From CAVYTF01 sp963771435 (lineage in GTDB: Bacteria > Bacteroidota > Bacteroidia > Chitinophagales > Chitinophagaceae), in the NCBI GenBank assembly GCA_963771435.1, contig CAVYTF010000030.1:36284-100283 (forward strand): a stretch of 64,000 nt of DNA, given 5' to 3'. The position numbers and the translations under genes were made by a program. Position 1 is the stretch's first letter. Every line of letters begins with the position of its first letter. Shown here one piece after another: positions 33,397-43,569 of this stretch. The notes under the pieces are model-generated. The model was not told where the DNA came from. It worked only from the letters and a program-made list of their open reading frames with translations, and did not search any database.

Positions 33397-36300
33397 TTGA
33401 GGAAGAAGATAATAAAGATCGCATGGAGTGTTTTGCTGATTTCGGCAGCCGCCTTGTTGTTTGCAGGGAAATTCGTTTCAAATGAAATAATACGCATTGC
33501 TGTCGGCGCAGTGCTTGTTTATATCGGCTTGCTGATTCTTCAGAAACCGCCCGTTAGAAAGTCGATCCTAAAGATTACAAGACGTTTTTTTATCTTCTTA
33601 TTTTCACTGATTTTGCTCTTATGGTTATTCCTGCAGACAGAAATGATGCAGAATTATCTTGTTAAAAAAGCAACGGCTTATTTGTCAGAAAAGCTTCATA
33701 CACAGGTAAGCATTGGCCATGTTAGTTTTTCTTTTTTTGATAAGATGAACCTGAAGGAAATGCTCGTTCGTGATAAGCAAAAAGACACACTACTTTATGC
33801 TGGTGCCTTAAAAGTCCGTATTACTGATTGGTTCTTTCTAAAGGATACTGCTGTGCTTTCCTATATCGGCCTCGAGAATGCAACGATTAAACTGCAGCGT
33901 AACGATTCCGTTTGGAACTATCAGTTTATAGCTGATTATTTTTCATCACCCAAAACAAAAGATACTTCTCTCGGTTTGCAGTTTAACCTAAAACAGGTTG
34001 ACTTGAAAAATGTTTCTATTATTCAAAATGACAAATGGCATGGGCAGCGGCTTACAATGAAATTTACCAGCTTATTGCTTGATGCAAATAGTATTGATTT
34101 TAATAAAGGCATTATCGATTTGAACGAAGTGGATATTGATAAACCCTATTTCTCAATTCATAATTTCGATGAGCTGGATAAAAACATTCATGCAAAGAAG
34201 GCTGTAATAAAAGATACAGGCATGTATTTCAATGCTGGTAATTTACTTGCAAAAGCTTCTCTGATAAAAATAACCAACGGTACTTTTATTAATGAAGACG
34301 ACAGCGATAAGCACCCCAATGCTTATTTTGACGGCAGCCATATAAAGTTTTATAAGATAAACGCAACCTTTAATAATGTCAGCTTTATAAAAGATACCAT
34401 TAAAGCGAAAATTGAAATTGCTGCTATTGAAAAAAGTGGCTTTGAATTAAAAAAACTTACAGCTAATTTTAAACTTACCCCACAAATCATGGAGTTCGCA
34501 AAGCTTGATCTGCGCACCGAGAAAAGCAGGGTGGAGGATTATTATGCCATGAAATTTAAAGACTTTAACCACGATTTAAACGATTATGTTGCAAAAATTC
34601 TAATGGATGCCCGCTTTAAAAGATCTGTTGTGAGCAGCGATGATATTGCTTTTTTCGCTCCTGATCTAAAAACATGGAAAAAGGAAGTTGAGTTAACCGG
34701 AAAGTTTTTGGGTACGGTGGAAGACTTTAAAGTTAATGACCTCTTCCTGCGTTCGGGCAGTAATATGTACGCCAGCGGAACTCTTGCTATGAAGGGCTTG
34801 CCGGATATTGATAGTACCACTATCCATTTTACTAATGGTGTACTGCAGGCTTCTTATGCAGACATAGTTTCGATCATACCATCTCTAAAAAATACAACAA
34901 GCCATAACTTGCCCGCGCTGGGTAATGTTCGTTTTGCTGGGATATTTAATGGGTCGATCAGCGACTTTATTGTAAATGGAAGTTTAAGCACCGCCATCGG
35001 TGGCGCGTATGCAAATATGCACATGAGATTTCCAAATAATGCCGAGCCTGCTTATACCGGCACTATTACGACCAATCAATTTAATTTAGGGAAATTTATC
35101 AATGCAGATATTGTAGGGGCTGTAAGTTTTAGTGGGAAAATTGATGGCAGCAGTTTCAATCTGGACAAAATAAAAACCACGCTTGACGGTAGCTTCAGCA
35201 GTTTCGAATTCAATAATTATGCATATTCCAATCTAACTTTCTCAGGCACCTTTTCTAATAAATATTTCACCGGAGCATTTAAAGCGAGCGATCTGAATTT
35301 TGATTTCACCAGTAATATCATCATAGACTTGACAGAAGACCAACCTAAGTTTAACCTGCTTGGTGACTTGGAAACAGCCAATTTCAAACAATTGCATTTT
35401 ACCAATGACTCTATGCAGTTAACAGGCTTATTTGACCTTGATTTCCAGGGAAAAAATATTGATGCATTTACTGGTAATGCCAAAATATTAAATGCCACTC
35501 TTGTGCACGATACCACTCGTTTAAGTTTTGATTCGCTCACCCTGCATTCATATTTTGATGCTGCCAATAAAAAAATATTAACTCTTCAAAGCAACGAGTT
35601 TAACGCCACGGTTAGCGGGCAATATAGCATCCTCGACCTGCCAAATAGTTTTCAGGCCTTTCTCAGCCATTATTATCCTTCTTACATTCATCCTCCACAA
35701 ACAACGCCACTCAACCAGAATTTTACCGTAACATTCAACACTGAAGATTTTTCAAAATATGCGCAAGTTATTAACGAGCAGTTATCAGGTTTGGATAACG
35801 CTTCAATTACCGGCAGCGTCGATACCCGCGATTCTGGAAGCTTTTCGTTTAAAGCAAATATCCCGGCTTTAAAATATCAGCAATACAGGCTTATCAATGG
35901 AATTGTTCAAGGCAAGGGTAATTTTACTAACTTGACGCTCGATGGAAGCATCGAAAAAATTTATATCAGCGACAGCACATACTTTCCCAATTCAAAAATT
36001 GGTATCAGCTCTGAAAATGACCACTCGTCAGTAAGCATTTCTACCAGTGCCAACAATACACTCAATGATGCCCGACTAAACGCCGAGGTTTATACTGTGC
36101 CGGATGGCGTGCGCATAGATTTTGACCCATCTTCCTTCGTCATCAACAAAAAGAAATGGGATCTGCAGAAAGAAGGCGAATTAGTGATACGTAAATCTCT
36201 CACATCAGCCAAGAATGTAAAATTTTCGCAAGGCTCACAGGAACTTACTGTGGAAACACAACAAACATCTGACAGTGTGAACAACCTTGTTTTAAAATTA

Positions 36301-38352
36301 AAAGACATCAACCTCGGTGATTTTCTTCCGCTTGTTACAACCACTCCACGCATGCAGGGGCTTGCGACCGGCTCAGTCTATATGCGCAATTTTTATGGCC
36401 CGTTCACGGTTGATGCAGATCTCAAAGTTGATAAATTTCGTCTTGATGACGATTCCGTTGGCTTTGTTACTGTGAACGGAAATTACGACAGCAAAACAGG
36501 CATGATAGGTTATGCATTTGCAGCAGACAACCCCAAATTCAATTTCGCCGCAAAGGGCACTTATGATACAAAAGCCCCTTCAAGCCAAGCGCTCAACACT
36601 ACTTTTCACTTGAACGGAGCAAAAATCGGCATAGTAAATGAATTTCTGGGAGCTGTTTTTTCCGATGTCAAAGGCGAGGCCTATGGCGACCTTACCATCA
36701 AAGGTGACCTTTCCGCGCCTGACCTGCTTGGGAATATCATGCTGCGCAATGGAAGCCTTGTGGTCAAATACACAAAAGTTCATTACACCATCGATTCTGC
36801 CCTGTTCAATTTCCAGGATGGCGTGCTTGATTTTGGCGAATTTCAAATTCGGGATGATCTCAAAAACACCGCAACCGTTCGCGGCAAATTGTATGAAAAA
36901 CAATTTAAAAGCCTGTTTTATGATTTTGAAATGAACACCAACAAACTTTTGCTCCTCAATACCACAGCAAAAGACAACCAGCAATTTTATGGCAGGGCCA
37001 TCGGCAAAGCCACGCTCACCCTTAATGGGCCGCAGGAAAATATGCAACTCAATATAACCGGCGAAAGCAACGACACTTCTCACATTTTCATCCCCACCAG
37101 CACCAGCCGCGAAAGCGCCGATGCCGATTTCATCGTTTATAAACAATACGGCACAGAAACAAAAGTTGAAAAAACTACCGATGATGATAACACCAACCTC
37201 AGCATCAACCTCGACCTCACCGCCACCAACAAAACCCAAATTGACGTGATACTTGATGAACTGACCGGCGATGTGATAAAAGCCACCGGCAGCGGCGACC
37301 TCAAAATAAAAGTGTCCCCCGCAGGCGATATGACCATGACCGGCCGTTATGATATTGAGCGCGGCAGTTACGATTTCAATTTTCAATCCTTCATCAAAAA
37401 ACCATTTGACCTGCTGCCCGACGCCGGAAACTTCATCGAATGGAACGGCGACCCTTACAAAGCAAACATTCACATTGATGCCCAATACACTGCCCAGCGC
37501 GTAAGCCTCAACGACCTCATCAGCAACCAAAGCGCCGATTTCAGTGGCGAAACCAAGGGCTACCGCGGCGATGTGTACGTCATCGCAAAACTTACAGGCA
37601 ACCTGCAAAAGCCGGACATCGGCTTCAGCCTCAAATTCCCCGTCGGCAGCCCTGTTTACAACGACTATTATTTCACCAGCATCCTCGCCAAACTCGAAGA
37701 CAACAACGGCGAAAACAACGAAATGCTCAAGCAGGTCACCTACCTCATCGTCCTCGGTTCCTTCGCGCCCTATGGCGATTACAGCACCGGCAGCGCCTCC
37801 GCCACATCGCTCACCGTCAACACCATCAGCGAAAAAATAACCGGCGAGCTCAACAAACTCTTCTCCAACGTGCTCTTCAAACTCACCGGCGACAAAAGCC
37901 TCCGTTTCGACGTCGGGTCTTCCACTTACAGCAGCAGCTCCCTGCTCGATTATGGCGGCATCAGCACCAACATCACCAACAACAGCGCAAATAAACTCGA
38001 CCGCACCGCAGTAAACCTGAAACTCAATCAAAGCATCCTCAACGGCAAGGTCATCTTCACTTTTGGCGGCGACCTCGATTTTGGGCTCACCAGCGCCGCC
38101 GTGCAAAACAGTAACTTCCAGTGGCTGCCCGACATTTCTGTACAGGTAATTTTAACCAAAGACCGCAAGCTGCGCGCGATAGTGTTCAACAAAAGCAGCC
38201 TCGATGTAAACGTAGCCAGCGCCGCCCTCGGCCGCACCACCCGCCAGGGCGTAAGCCTCACTTACACCAAAGATTTTGAAAAATTATTTGGCAATAAACC
38301 AAAGCCCGCACCTACTGTTGCGCAGGATTCGACAAAAGTGAAAGTGCCTTGA
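33397..38352 (+). CDS. tamB: TamB-like translocation/assembly module protein
   Basis: A 1651-residue AsmA/TamB-superfamily protein thought to bridge the inner and outer membranes and move lipids or help outer-membrane assembly. The frame begins at a TTG; there is no better ATG near the hydrophobic N-terminus, which has three membrane segments (about 8-26, 31-47 and 60-78). The long middle is repetitive beta structure typical of the lipid-groove fold. The C-terminal DUF490-type domain (about 1350-1620) contains GRYDIERGSYDFNFQ, PDIGFSLKFPVGSP and SYTKDFEKLFG-like end. Array E lies directly upstream. Confidence 0.85.
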   Translation: MRKKIIKIAWSVLLISAAALLFAGKFVSNEIIRIAVGAVLVYIGLLILQKPPVRKSILKITRRFFIFLFSLILLLWLFLQTEMMQNYLVKKATAYLSEKLHTQVSIGHVSFSFFDKMNLKEMLVRDKQKDTLLYAGALKVRITDWFFLKDTAVLSYIGLENATIKLQRNDSVWNYQFIADYFSSPKTKDTSLGLQFNLKQVDLKNVSIIQNDKWHGQRLTMKFTSLLLDANSIDFNKGIIDLNEVDIDKPYFSIHNFDELDKNIHAKKAVIKDTGMYFNAGNLLAKASLIKITNGTFINEDDSDKHPNAYFDGSHIKFYKINATFNNVSFIKDTIKAKIEIAAIEKSGFELKKLTANFKLTPQIMEFAKLDLRTEKSRVEDYYAMKFKDFNHDLNDYVAKILMDARFKRSVVSSDDIAFFAPDLKTWKKEVELTGKFLGTVEDFKVNDLFLRSGSNMYASGTLAMKGLPDIDSTTIHFTNGVLQASYADIVSIIPSLKNTTSHNLPALGNVRFAGIFNGSISDFIVNGSLSTAIGGAYANMHMRFPNNAEPAYTGTITTNQFNLGKFINADIVGAVSFSGKIDGSSFNLDKIKTTLDGSFSSFEFNNYAYSNLTFSGTFSNKYFTGAFKASDLNFDFTSNIIIDLTEDQPKFNLLGDLETANFKQLHFTNDSMQLTGLFDLDFQGKNIDAFTGNAKILNATLVHDTTRLSFDSLTLHSYFDAANKKILTLQSNEFNATVSGQYSILDLPNSFQAFLSHYYPSYIHPPQTTPLNQNFTVTFNTEDFSKYAQVINEQLSGLDNASITGSVDTRDSGSFSFKANIPALKYQQYRLINGIVQGKGNFTNLTLDGSIEKIYISDSTYFPNSKIGISSENDHSSVSISTSANNTLNDARLNAEVYTVPDGVRIDFDPSSFVINKKKWDLQKEGELVIRKSLTSAKNVKFSQGSQELTVETQQTSDSVNNLVLKLKDINLGDFLPLVTTTPRMQGLATGSVYMRNFYGPFTVDADLKVDKFRLDDDSVGFVTVNGNYDSKTGMIGYAFAADNPKFNFAAKGTYDTKAPSSQALNTTFHLNGAKIGIVNEFLGAVFSDVKGEAYGDLTIKGDLSAPDLLGNIMLRNGSLVVKYTKVHYTIDSALFNFQDGVLDFGEFQIRDDLKNTATVRGKLYEKQFKSLFYDFEMNTNKLLLLNTTAKDNQQFYGRAIGKATLTLNGPQENMQLNITGESNDTSHIFIPTSTSRESADADFIVYKQYGTETKVEKTTDDDNTNLSINLDLTATNKTQIDVILDELTGDVIKATGSGDLKIKVSPAGDMTMTGRYDIERGSYDFNFQSFIKKPFDLLPDAGNFIEWNGDPYKANIHIDAQYTAQRVSLNDLISNQSADFSGETKGYRGDVYVIAKLTGNLQKPDIGFSLKFPVGSPVYNDYYFTSILAKLEDNNGENNEMLKQVTYLIVLGSFAPYGDYSTGSASATSLTVNTISEKITGELNKLFSNVLFKLTGDKSLRFDVGSSTYSSSSLLDYGGISTNITNNSANKLDRTAVNLKLNQSILNGKVIFTFGGDLDFGLTSAAVQNSNFQWLPDISVQVILTKDRKLRAIVFNKSSLDVNVASAALGRTTRQGVSLTYTKDFEKLFGNKPKPAPTVAQDSTKVKVP

Positions 38353-38399
38353 GGTGGATGAATTATAAATGATGAATAGAGTGGGTAAAATGCCCTCAT

Positions 38400-39032
38400 T
38401 TATTCAGCAATTCGATGCAGTTTGTACTTTACAATTCTTAGTTTATTAATTGCCCGATTTTTTTTAAAAAGAACTTGAGTTTTTGAATCATCAATATATG
38501 TTTCTACATCGTCAAAATAATCGGATATAATTTGGTCATTAAAAGCAATCTTATAATCGTCAATTGCGGCTTTAGTTAAATCATATCCAAATACGTCATA
38601 CTTCTTATAAGGGCTCCAAAAACCCATTCTGGTGGTATCTTCTTTTTTAATTAACTGAAAAGAAACACCCATTCCCTCCGTTCCAAGAAAATGCTTTTCT
38701 TTATATTTAATTTTTGTCTTTTCTATTACACCCGTGTCAATTTTACGAAACTGTTCTTTAGAAATTGGAACCGTCTTGTAGTAAAATGTGTCCTTTGCTG
38801 CCTTGTCAAATCTGTAGTCATCTTTAATTAAAATTTCAAGTTTCTGAATGGTGTCAACTTTAATTAATTTTATCAGAGAGTATTCTGCGAATGAAGGTTG
38901 AAATGCCGTAGTAAAAATTATTGAATCATTTATCTTCAATTTTAAATTTGAATCAATCGCTTTGTGTTGTGAATTGTGTCCGCAAGAAACTACAATAATT
39001 AAGAGGAGTCCAAAAAAGATAAGCTTTTGCAT
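38400..39032 (-). CDS. Lipoprotein of unknown function
   Basis: A 210-residue predicted lipoprotein: MQKLIFFGLLLIIVVSC with lipobox Cys17, then GHNSQHKAIDSNLK. The mature chain alternates strands and helices with many Lys/Asp and includes FQLIKKEDTTRMGFW and KYDVFGYDLTKAAIDDY. No recognised domain. Convergent with tamB (47 bp apart) and 50 bp after the next minus-strand lipoprotein gene, so those two may be one unit. Confidence 0.65.
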   Translation of the reverse strand: MQKLIFFGLLLIIVVSCGHNSQHKAIDSNLKLKINDSIIFTTAFQPSFAEYSLIKLIKVDTIQKLEILIKDDYRFDKAAKDTFYYKTVPISKEQFRKIDTGVIEKTKIKYKEKHFLGTEGMGVSFQLIKKEDTTRMGFWSPYKKYDVFGYDLTKAAIDDYKIAFNDQIISDYFDDVETYIDDSKTQVLFKKNRAINKLRIVKYKLHRIAE

Positions 39033-39082
39033 ACAGGCGATAGTATAGCCATCAACACAAATATTTATATTGGCTGCCGTTT

Positions 39083-39493
39083 TTATAACTCTTCAGATTT
39101 AAAAACTTTTCCTTTCCAGCTTCTACTTGTCACAGCTGCATTTTCAGTTTTTGTAATAAATAAAACTTTATAAGTTTCATATTCTGTTTTGTCTTGCAAC
39201 GCTCCCTTAATTTCTATTGCAATTTGTTTTCCTAACGCATTCATTTGATTTTCGTCAGCAGGTATATTTTTCCCATTAGTAATGTCAATTTCCAATTCTG
39301 AACTTACTTTTCCATTAGTATTAATTTCTTTTCCGTCAAGGTTAATGCCTTCGCTCGAAACAAGTTTATTTAAGCCTGCTTGTAAACTATCCATGGGCGT
39401 ACTAAATACTGGATTTTTTGTTGTAGTTGTTGTAGTAGTGCAACTAATAATAAGCAACGTTACAAGTGTAATAAAACTTAATGTTCTGGTCAT
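39083..39493 (-). CDS. Small lipoprotein of unknown function
   Basis: About 136 residues from the ATG at 39493 (MTRTLSFITLVTLLIISC, lipobox Cys18), followed by an unusual run of seven Thr (TTTTTTTK). The mature part has GISLDGKEINTN-type strands and NQMNALGKQIAIEIKGAL. The frame is open to 39550 but the upstream start adds a basic stretch before the leader. Function unknown. Confidence 0.62.
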   Translation of the reverse strand: MTRTLSFITLVTLLIISCTTTTTTTKNPVFSTPMDSLQAGLNKLVSSEGINLDGKEINTNGKVSSELEIDITNGKNIPADENQMNALGKQIAIEIKGALQDKTEYETYKVLFITKTENAAVTSRSWKGKVFKSEEL

Positions 39494-39756
39494 TTTTAGT
39501 TTTTTTATTTTTAATGAATAGAAGAATTTTGAAGCTTTCATTAATAGCACCCCACAAATATTTATCTTATTCCCCTCCCCACCAAATATTTATCTACAGT
39601 TGAAAAAAAACCTCCCAAAAAATTTGTTTATTTAATTCAGGTTGCAGAAATTTGAATTTGAAAATAAACACAGGCACCACTTAAAAGCTTTTCATCCCAT
39701 GCAAAGCGAAATATTTAGTAATAATTCTCTCTTTTTTAGCCTTGGCATGTCAAAAC

Positions 39757-39998
39757 CTGTGGGTAGCGGACGCTTCGCTGTGGGTAGCCGTGGCTCCGCT
39801 ACCCACAAGGAACACTTGGCTGTGGGTAGCGAATGTTTGGCTGGGGGTAGCGGACGCTTGCCTGTGAGTGGCCGGCTTTCGGCTGAGGGTAGCGGACACC
39901 TGGCTGTGGGTAGCGGACAGTTCGCTGAGGGTAGCAAACGGTTGGCTGTGGGTAGCCGAGGCTTCGCTACCCACAGCGAAAGCTCGGCTACCCACCAA
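39757..39998. repeat. Array F: GC-rich 21-nt array with inverted units
   Basis: GGGTAGC or a variant begins at 39761, 39782, 39824, 39845, 39866, 39887, 39908, 39929 and 39950, all on one 21-nt grid. At 39798, 39966 and 39987 the word is inverted (GCTACCC), making hairpins: GCTGTGGGTAGC at 39944-39955 pairs perfectly with GCTACCCACAGC at 39965-39976. It is far richer in GC than surrounding DNA. It ends 57 nt before the ATG at 40056. Confidence 0.92.
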
Positions 39999-40055
39999 AA
40001 ACGGCCTTTTCAAACTGGTTTTCTTCATTTTTTAATACAATAAAAACAAAAAACG

Positions 40056-40751
40056 ATGGCTGCACAAACCTTCCTCCCCAGCGGGGAGAACCCTCAACTC
40101 GATTGGTTATCAATCATTTCACAAAATGCTCCTGCTTTGGCTGACAAATATGGCTTCACCAAAGATGAACTGGACGACATGGCCAATGGCCTGTTGTTGC
40201 TCCAGGCCTGGCATGCTTACAAAATTGGCCTTATTCAGCACACAAAGGACGTAACGTCCTATTACCAGGAGCTGGCTTTTGGCGTTCCTGCAGGTAAAAC
40301 GGGTAGCGTGGTGCCTGTTCAGCCGGTTATACCTGCTTTAGCTCCGCTTACCCCCGGTATCATCAGCCGTGCGGTGGCCGTTGGCAAAGGAGCGAAAACA
40401 CAAACAGGCTATACTGTGGCAGATGGTAATGCCATGGGTTTAATTGGCCCTGAGATAAACACTGATTATAGTAATTTAAAGGGGCAATTATCCATTGAGC
40501 TGGTGAATGGCGGCCACCCAGAAATTCATTGGCTGAAGCACCGGCTGGACGGGATGCAAATTTATAAGGACAGCGGCACGGGCGTATTTTCGCTATTGGC
40601 TTATACCGTGCACCCGCCCACAATGGATAACTCGCCACTGCCCGCCGCAGGAACAAGCGCGGTTTGGAAATACAAAGGCCTTTACATGCTGCATGATGCG
40701 CCGGTTGGCCAATGGGGCGATGTAGTGAGCATAACGGTGGCAGGGAATTGA
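40056..40751 (+). CDS. Uncharacterised two-part protein with Fn3-like C-terminus (paralogue of 12255)
   Basis: A 231-residue soluble protein. The N-terminal half is helical (QNAPALADKYGFTKDELDD, LLLLQAWHAYKIGL), then a Pro/Val-rich linker (VVPVQPVIPALAPLTP), then a C-terminal beta domain with VNGGHPEIHW, GMQIYKDSGTG, SPLPAAGTSAVWKYKGLYML and WGDVVSITVAGN. The last domain aligns with that of the minus-strand gene at 12255; the N-terminal halves are only similar in layout. No enzyme motif or signal peptide. Array F lies 57 nt upstream and a strong terminator 36 nt downstream. Confidence 0.72.
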   Translation: MAAQTFLPSGENPQLDWLSIISQNAPALADKYGFTKDELDDMANGLLLLQAWHAYKIGLIQHTKDVTSYYQELAFGVPAGKTGSVVPVQPVIPALAPLTPGIISRAVAVGKGAKTQTGYTVADGNAMGLIGPEINTDYSNLKGQLSIELVNGGHPEIHWLKHRLDGMQIYKDSGTGVFSLLAYTVHPPTMDNSPLPAAGTSAVWKYKGLYMLHDAPVGQWGDVVSITVAGN

Positions 40752-40787
40752 GAAGAATTATAAGGGATAATAACCCCCAAAAAAACA

Positions 40788-40824
40788 AAAAGCCCGGATA
40801 TTACAAGTATCCGGGCTTTTTTTT
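40788..40824. terminator. Bidirectional intrinsic terminator
   Basis: A 13-bp perfect stem (AAAAGCCCGGATA / TATCCGGGCTTTT) with a 7-nt loop and T-runs for both strands, between convergent genes. Confidence 0.92.
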
Positions 40825-40845
40825 ATTCATCATTCATCATTCATC
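40825..40845. repeat. Heptamer tract ATTCATC x3
   Basis: Three perfect 7-nt copies fill exactly 21 nt between the terminator and the stop codon of the minus-strand gene at 40847. Confidence 0.75.
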
Positions 40846-40846
40846 T

Positions 40847-42365
40847 TTAATTCGGCCTCCCATTAAGCGGCCTGTGCGTAGAGTCCACCTTTTTAGGGGC
40901 AGGTTTCACGGTTGTTTTCGGCGGAGTAACGGGTTTTGTTACAGGCTTGTTAGGATTGTTATTTGCCTGTTGTGTCTGCACTGGCCTGGTTGTAGGCTGT
41001 TGCGTTTGAACAGGCCTGGTTGTAGGCTGCTGTGTTTGTACTGGCCTGGTCACCGGTTTGTTCACTGTTGTGTTTGCAGGTTTAGGCGTTGTGTTCGTTG
41101 GAGCAGCGGGCCTCATGCCATTTGGCTGTGTGGCTATCGGCCTTGTTACCGGCTTAGGCGGTACAACCTTGTTTACCGGTTGTGGCGGCGCTTGCACTGG
41201 TTTGTACACAGGTTTAGGCGCAGGCGTATTGGCCGGTTTATTATAAACCTCTACCTTTTTAGGCGCAGGCTTCACTGCTGCCTGCTGCTGCTCTGCTGCC
41301 GGCTTTATCGCCGGCCTGTACATTACCACGCTATTACTCGTTTGCTGTGTTTGCCCCGGTTTGGCGTTTTCAACAATATTCACTTTTTGCACATGAATAT
41401 TGGCCACTTTTTCCACCTGCTCCACCTGCGGGCCTTTATTAATGACCGTAGTGTTGTTTATATTATTTGTCGTGTTGTTCGTATTGTTTGTGCGCGAGTT
41501 GTTTATGTTGTTGGTGGTGTTATTAGTGGTATTGTTCGTTGTGTTATTGATGTGAGTGTTGTTGATATTGTTTGTTGTATTGTTATTGGTTATGTTATTA
41601 TTCACAACATTCTTGTTCACCACCGTGGTAGTATTGTTGATGATGGTAACGTTTTGAATAATGGTCGTTTTTTGAACATTATTTACAACATATTGCTGCA
41701 CGTGTGGTTGGGTAATGTGCTGCGCAGGCACAAAAGTCCATGCCCTTTGCGGGGGTGTCCATTGCTGCTGTGCAGTGATATGCGGCGCAAGCGGCGCCCA
41801 TCCGTAATAGCCAGCCGACTGGCCCCATTTAACCCAGGCCGGTGCCCATTCGTGGCCGGGCAACCATAACCATCCATATCCGTCTTCGTAAAACCAGCGG
41901 CCGTAGTGGAAAGCAGCCCATCCCCATGAATAATCAGATACCCATGTCCAGCCCTGGTCAGTATAAACCCAGTGGCCATTAGTGGAGTAAGGCTGAAAAT
42001 CCTGGTCTACGCTCGGAGACCAAACATATCCTTCACCGGGATAATCGATCCATCTTCCGTAAGGGGTGCAACTGATCATAAAACACCTGGTAAGAGCCAT
42101 CCTGCTGAACAATTGGCTGGGCGACCGGCTGATCAATTGGCGCAGGTGCTTGCTGATCAGGCGTTACCTCAACATAAGGTTGTTGTGTGGGTGGCGGCGC
42201 AGTTGGTTGAACATACGGTTGCTGCGCTGTTGCAGGCGTAACATACGGTTGTTGAGCGGGTGGAGGTGGGGGAGGGGGGGCTTGCACAACCGTGGTATGG
42301 TACGATGGCCTGCACGAAGCAAACACCAACGCAGTTAAAACAAAAAATAAGAGATTTCTTTTCAT
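40847..42365 (-). CDS. DUF6600-like lipoprotein with Pro- and Asn-rich repeats, frameshifted
   Basis: The start is at 42365: MKRNLLFFVLTALVFASC (lipobox Cys18), then Pro/Gln repeats (QQPYV units) up to SYQVFYDQLHP. Here the frame breaks. The second frame continues PYGRWIDYPGEGYVWSP, so the motif FYDxLxPYGxWxDYPxxGYVW of this family is split. Removing one base from the run at 42063-42066 restores it, giving about 505 residues. The W/Y/G-rich globular part (GHWVYTDQGWTWVSDYSWGW) is followed by long Asn/Thr repeats (NNT units) and Pro/Gln/Thr repeats (RPVQTQQPTT). Probably a surface or periplasmic protein; role unknown. Confidence 0.75.
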
Positions 42366-42487
42366 AATGAATTTTTTAGAGATTAAGATTTGCAAATGCC
42401 ATGCCCGTTAGGATACGCATTTTGAAACGAAGTAAAATAAAAAAAACTGAATTATATTATTATTAGGGTTATTCGTTCAGGAAATAA

Positions 42488-42513
42488 AAAAGCCATCTGA
42501 AAAGACGGCTTTT
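42488..42513 (-). terminator. Terminator after tRNA-Lys
   Basis: On the minus strand AAAAGCCGTC pairs with GATGGCTTTT (one G-U) around 6 nt, followed by T6, just past the tRNA 3' end. Confidence 0.75.
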
Positions 42514-42515
42514 GG

Positions 42516-42588
42516 TGATCCCGCTGGGACTCGAACCCAGGGCCCCAACATTAAAAGTGTTGTGCTCTACCAGCTGAGCTACGAGATC
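42516..42588 (-). tRNA. tRNA-Lys (anticodon TTT)
   Basis: A 73-nt cloverleaf on the minus strand: acceptor arms GATCTCG and CGGGATC (one G-T), D arm from GCTC to GAGC, anticodon loop CTTTTAA with anticodon TTT, T arm GGGTTCGAGTCCC and discriminator A. CCA is not encoded as such (CC follows). The terminator at 42488 ends the transcript. Confidence 0.97.
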
Positions 42589-42712
42589 TTCCACCATTTT
42601 TTGGGAGTGCAAAAATAGGCGAAGAATGCGGTTGCTCCAAATTTAAAAAATTAGTTGCTCTATTTTATCATGATCAATGATCTTTCAAAACGGTTTGCAA
42701 GAAGCAAGTTGT

Positions 42713-42720
42713 TATTTTTG
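42713..42720 (+). promoter_or_regulatory. Bacteroidota -7 box TATTTTTG
   Basis: Exact TAnnTTTG match, 21 nt before the ATG of the broken SDR gene at 42742. TTTG at 42694-42697 is closer than the usual spacing. Confidence 0.4.
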
Positions 42721-42741
42721 TAAGATAAATAAAAATCATGT

Positions 42742-43551
42742 ATGGCTTATTTTGAGAACAAAGTTGTTGCGGTCACAGGCGGTTCGGAAGGCATAGGCAA
42801 AGCTTTGGTGCACCTGCTTCTGGCAAATGGAGCCAAAGTGGCCACCTGCGGCAGAAATTATGATAAGCTATACAACTTGCAGACTTCATTATCCTAAAAA
42901 GCCTTTGATGGCGTCACTGCAGATGTGAGCAATGAAGATGATTGCAAAAAATTTATTGATGAAACCGTCAAGGCTTTTGGCACGATCGATATCCTTATAA
43001 ATAATGCCGGCATATCTATGCGTGCGCTGTTTGCTGAAACTGAGTATGGAGACGCTCCGCAAAGTGATGGATGTAAATTTCTGGGGCGCGGTTTATTGCA
43101 CCAAATATGCTTTGCCCTATATCACAAAAAACAAAGGCACCGTTGTGGGGGTGTCTTCAGTGGCAGGTTACAGGGGTTTGCCGGGGCGCACGGCATATAA
43201 TGCTTCAAAGTTTGCAATGCAGGGGTTGGCATGGAATCTTTGCGAACGGAATTACTGCATACAGATGTAAATGTAATGTGGGTTTGCCCGGGATTTACTG
43301 CCTCAAATATTCGCAATGCCGCTCTTACAAAAGATGGCACACCGCAAGGCTTCAGCACAATGGATGAATCTCATTTAATGAGCGCTGAAGAATGCGCTGC
43401 AATTACGCTTGAGGCGATCGCAAAAAGAGAACGCACCGTGATATACACGCTCGTTGATAAACGTAATATTTTGCTGAATAAGTTCTTTCCAAAACTGATG
43501 GACAAGCTTGTGTATAATTTTTATTTTAAAAATGGCGAATTAATAAAATAA
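42742..43551 (+). pseudogene. Short-chain dehydrogenase/reductase, broken by one stop and two frameshifts
   Basis: The pieces spell a full SDR of about 269 codons: MAYFENKVVAVTGGSEGIGK (cofactor loop TGGxxGIG), a stop TAA at 42895 after LQTSLS, then KAFDGVTADVSNED and ILINNAGISMR in the same frame. A plus-one shift near 43040 leads to ETLRKVMDVNFWGAVY, VSSVAGYRGLPGRTAYNASK (catalytic Ser, Tyr and Lys present), and a second shift near 43230 returns to the first frame with MESLRTELLHTDVNVMWVCP and the C-terminus. The two indels compensate. Active-site residues survive, so decay is recent or the sequence has errors here. Confidence 0.85.
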
Positions 43552-43569
43552 ATCAGCGGAAAGCGATAC

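Noticed and set aside
36580..38106. 508-codon antisense frame inside tamB
   Set aside because: It is the mirror of a long GC-richer coding frame; the plus-strand TamB frame is continuous and has the expected C-terminal domain.
39642..40043. Open frames on both strands across array F
   Set aside because: Both strands are open at once because the array period is a multiple of three; neither has a plausible start or composition.
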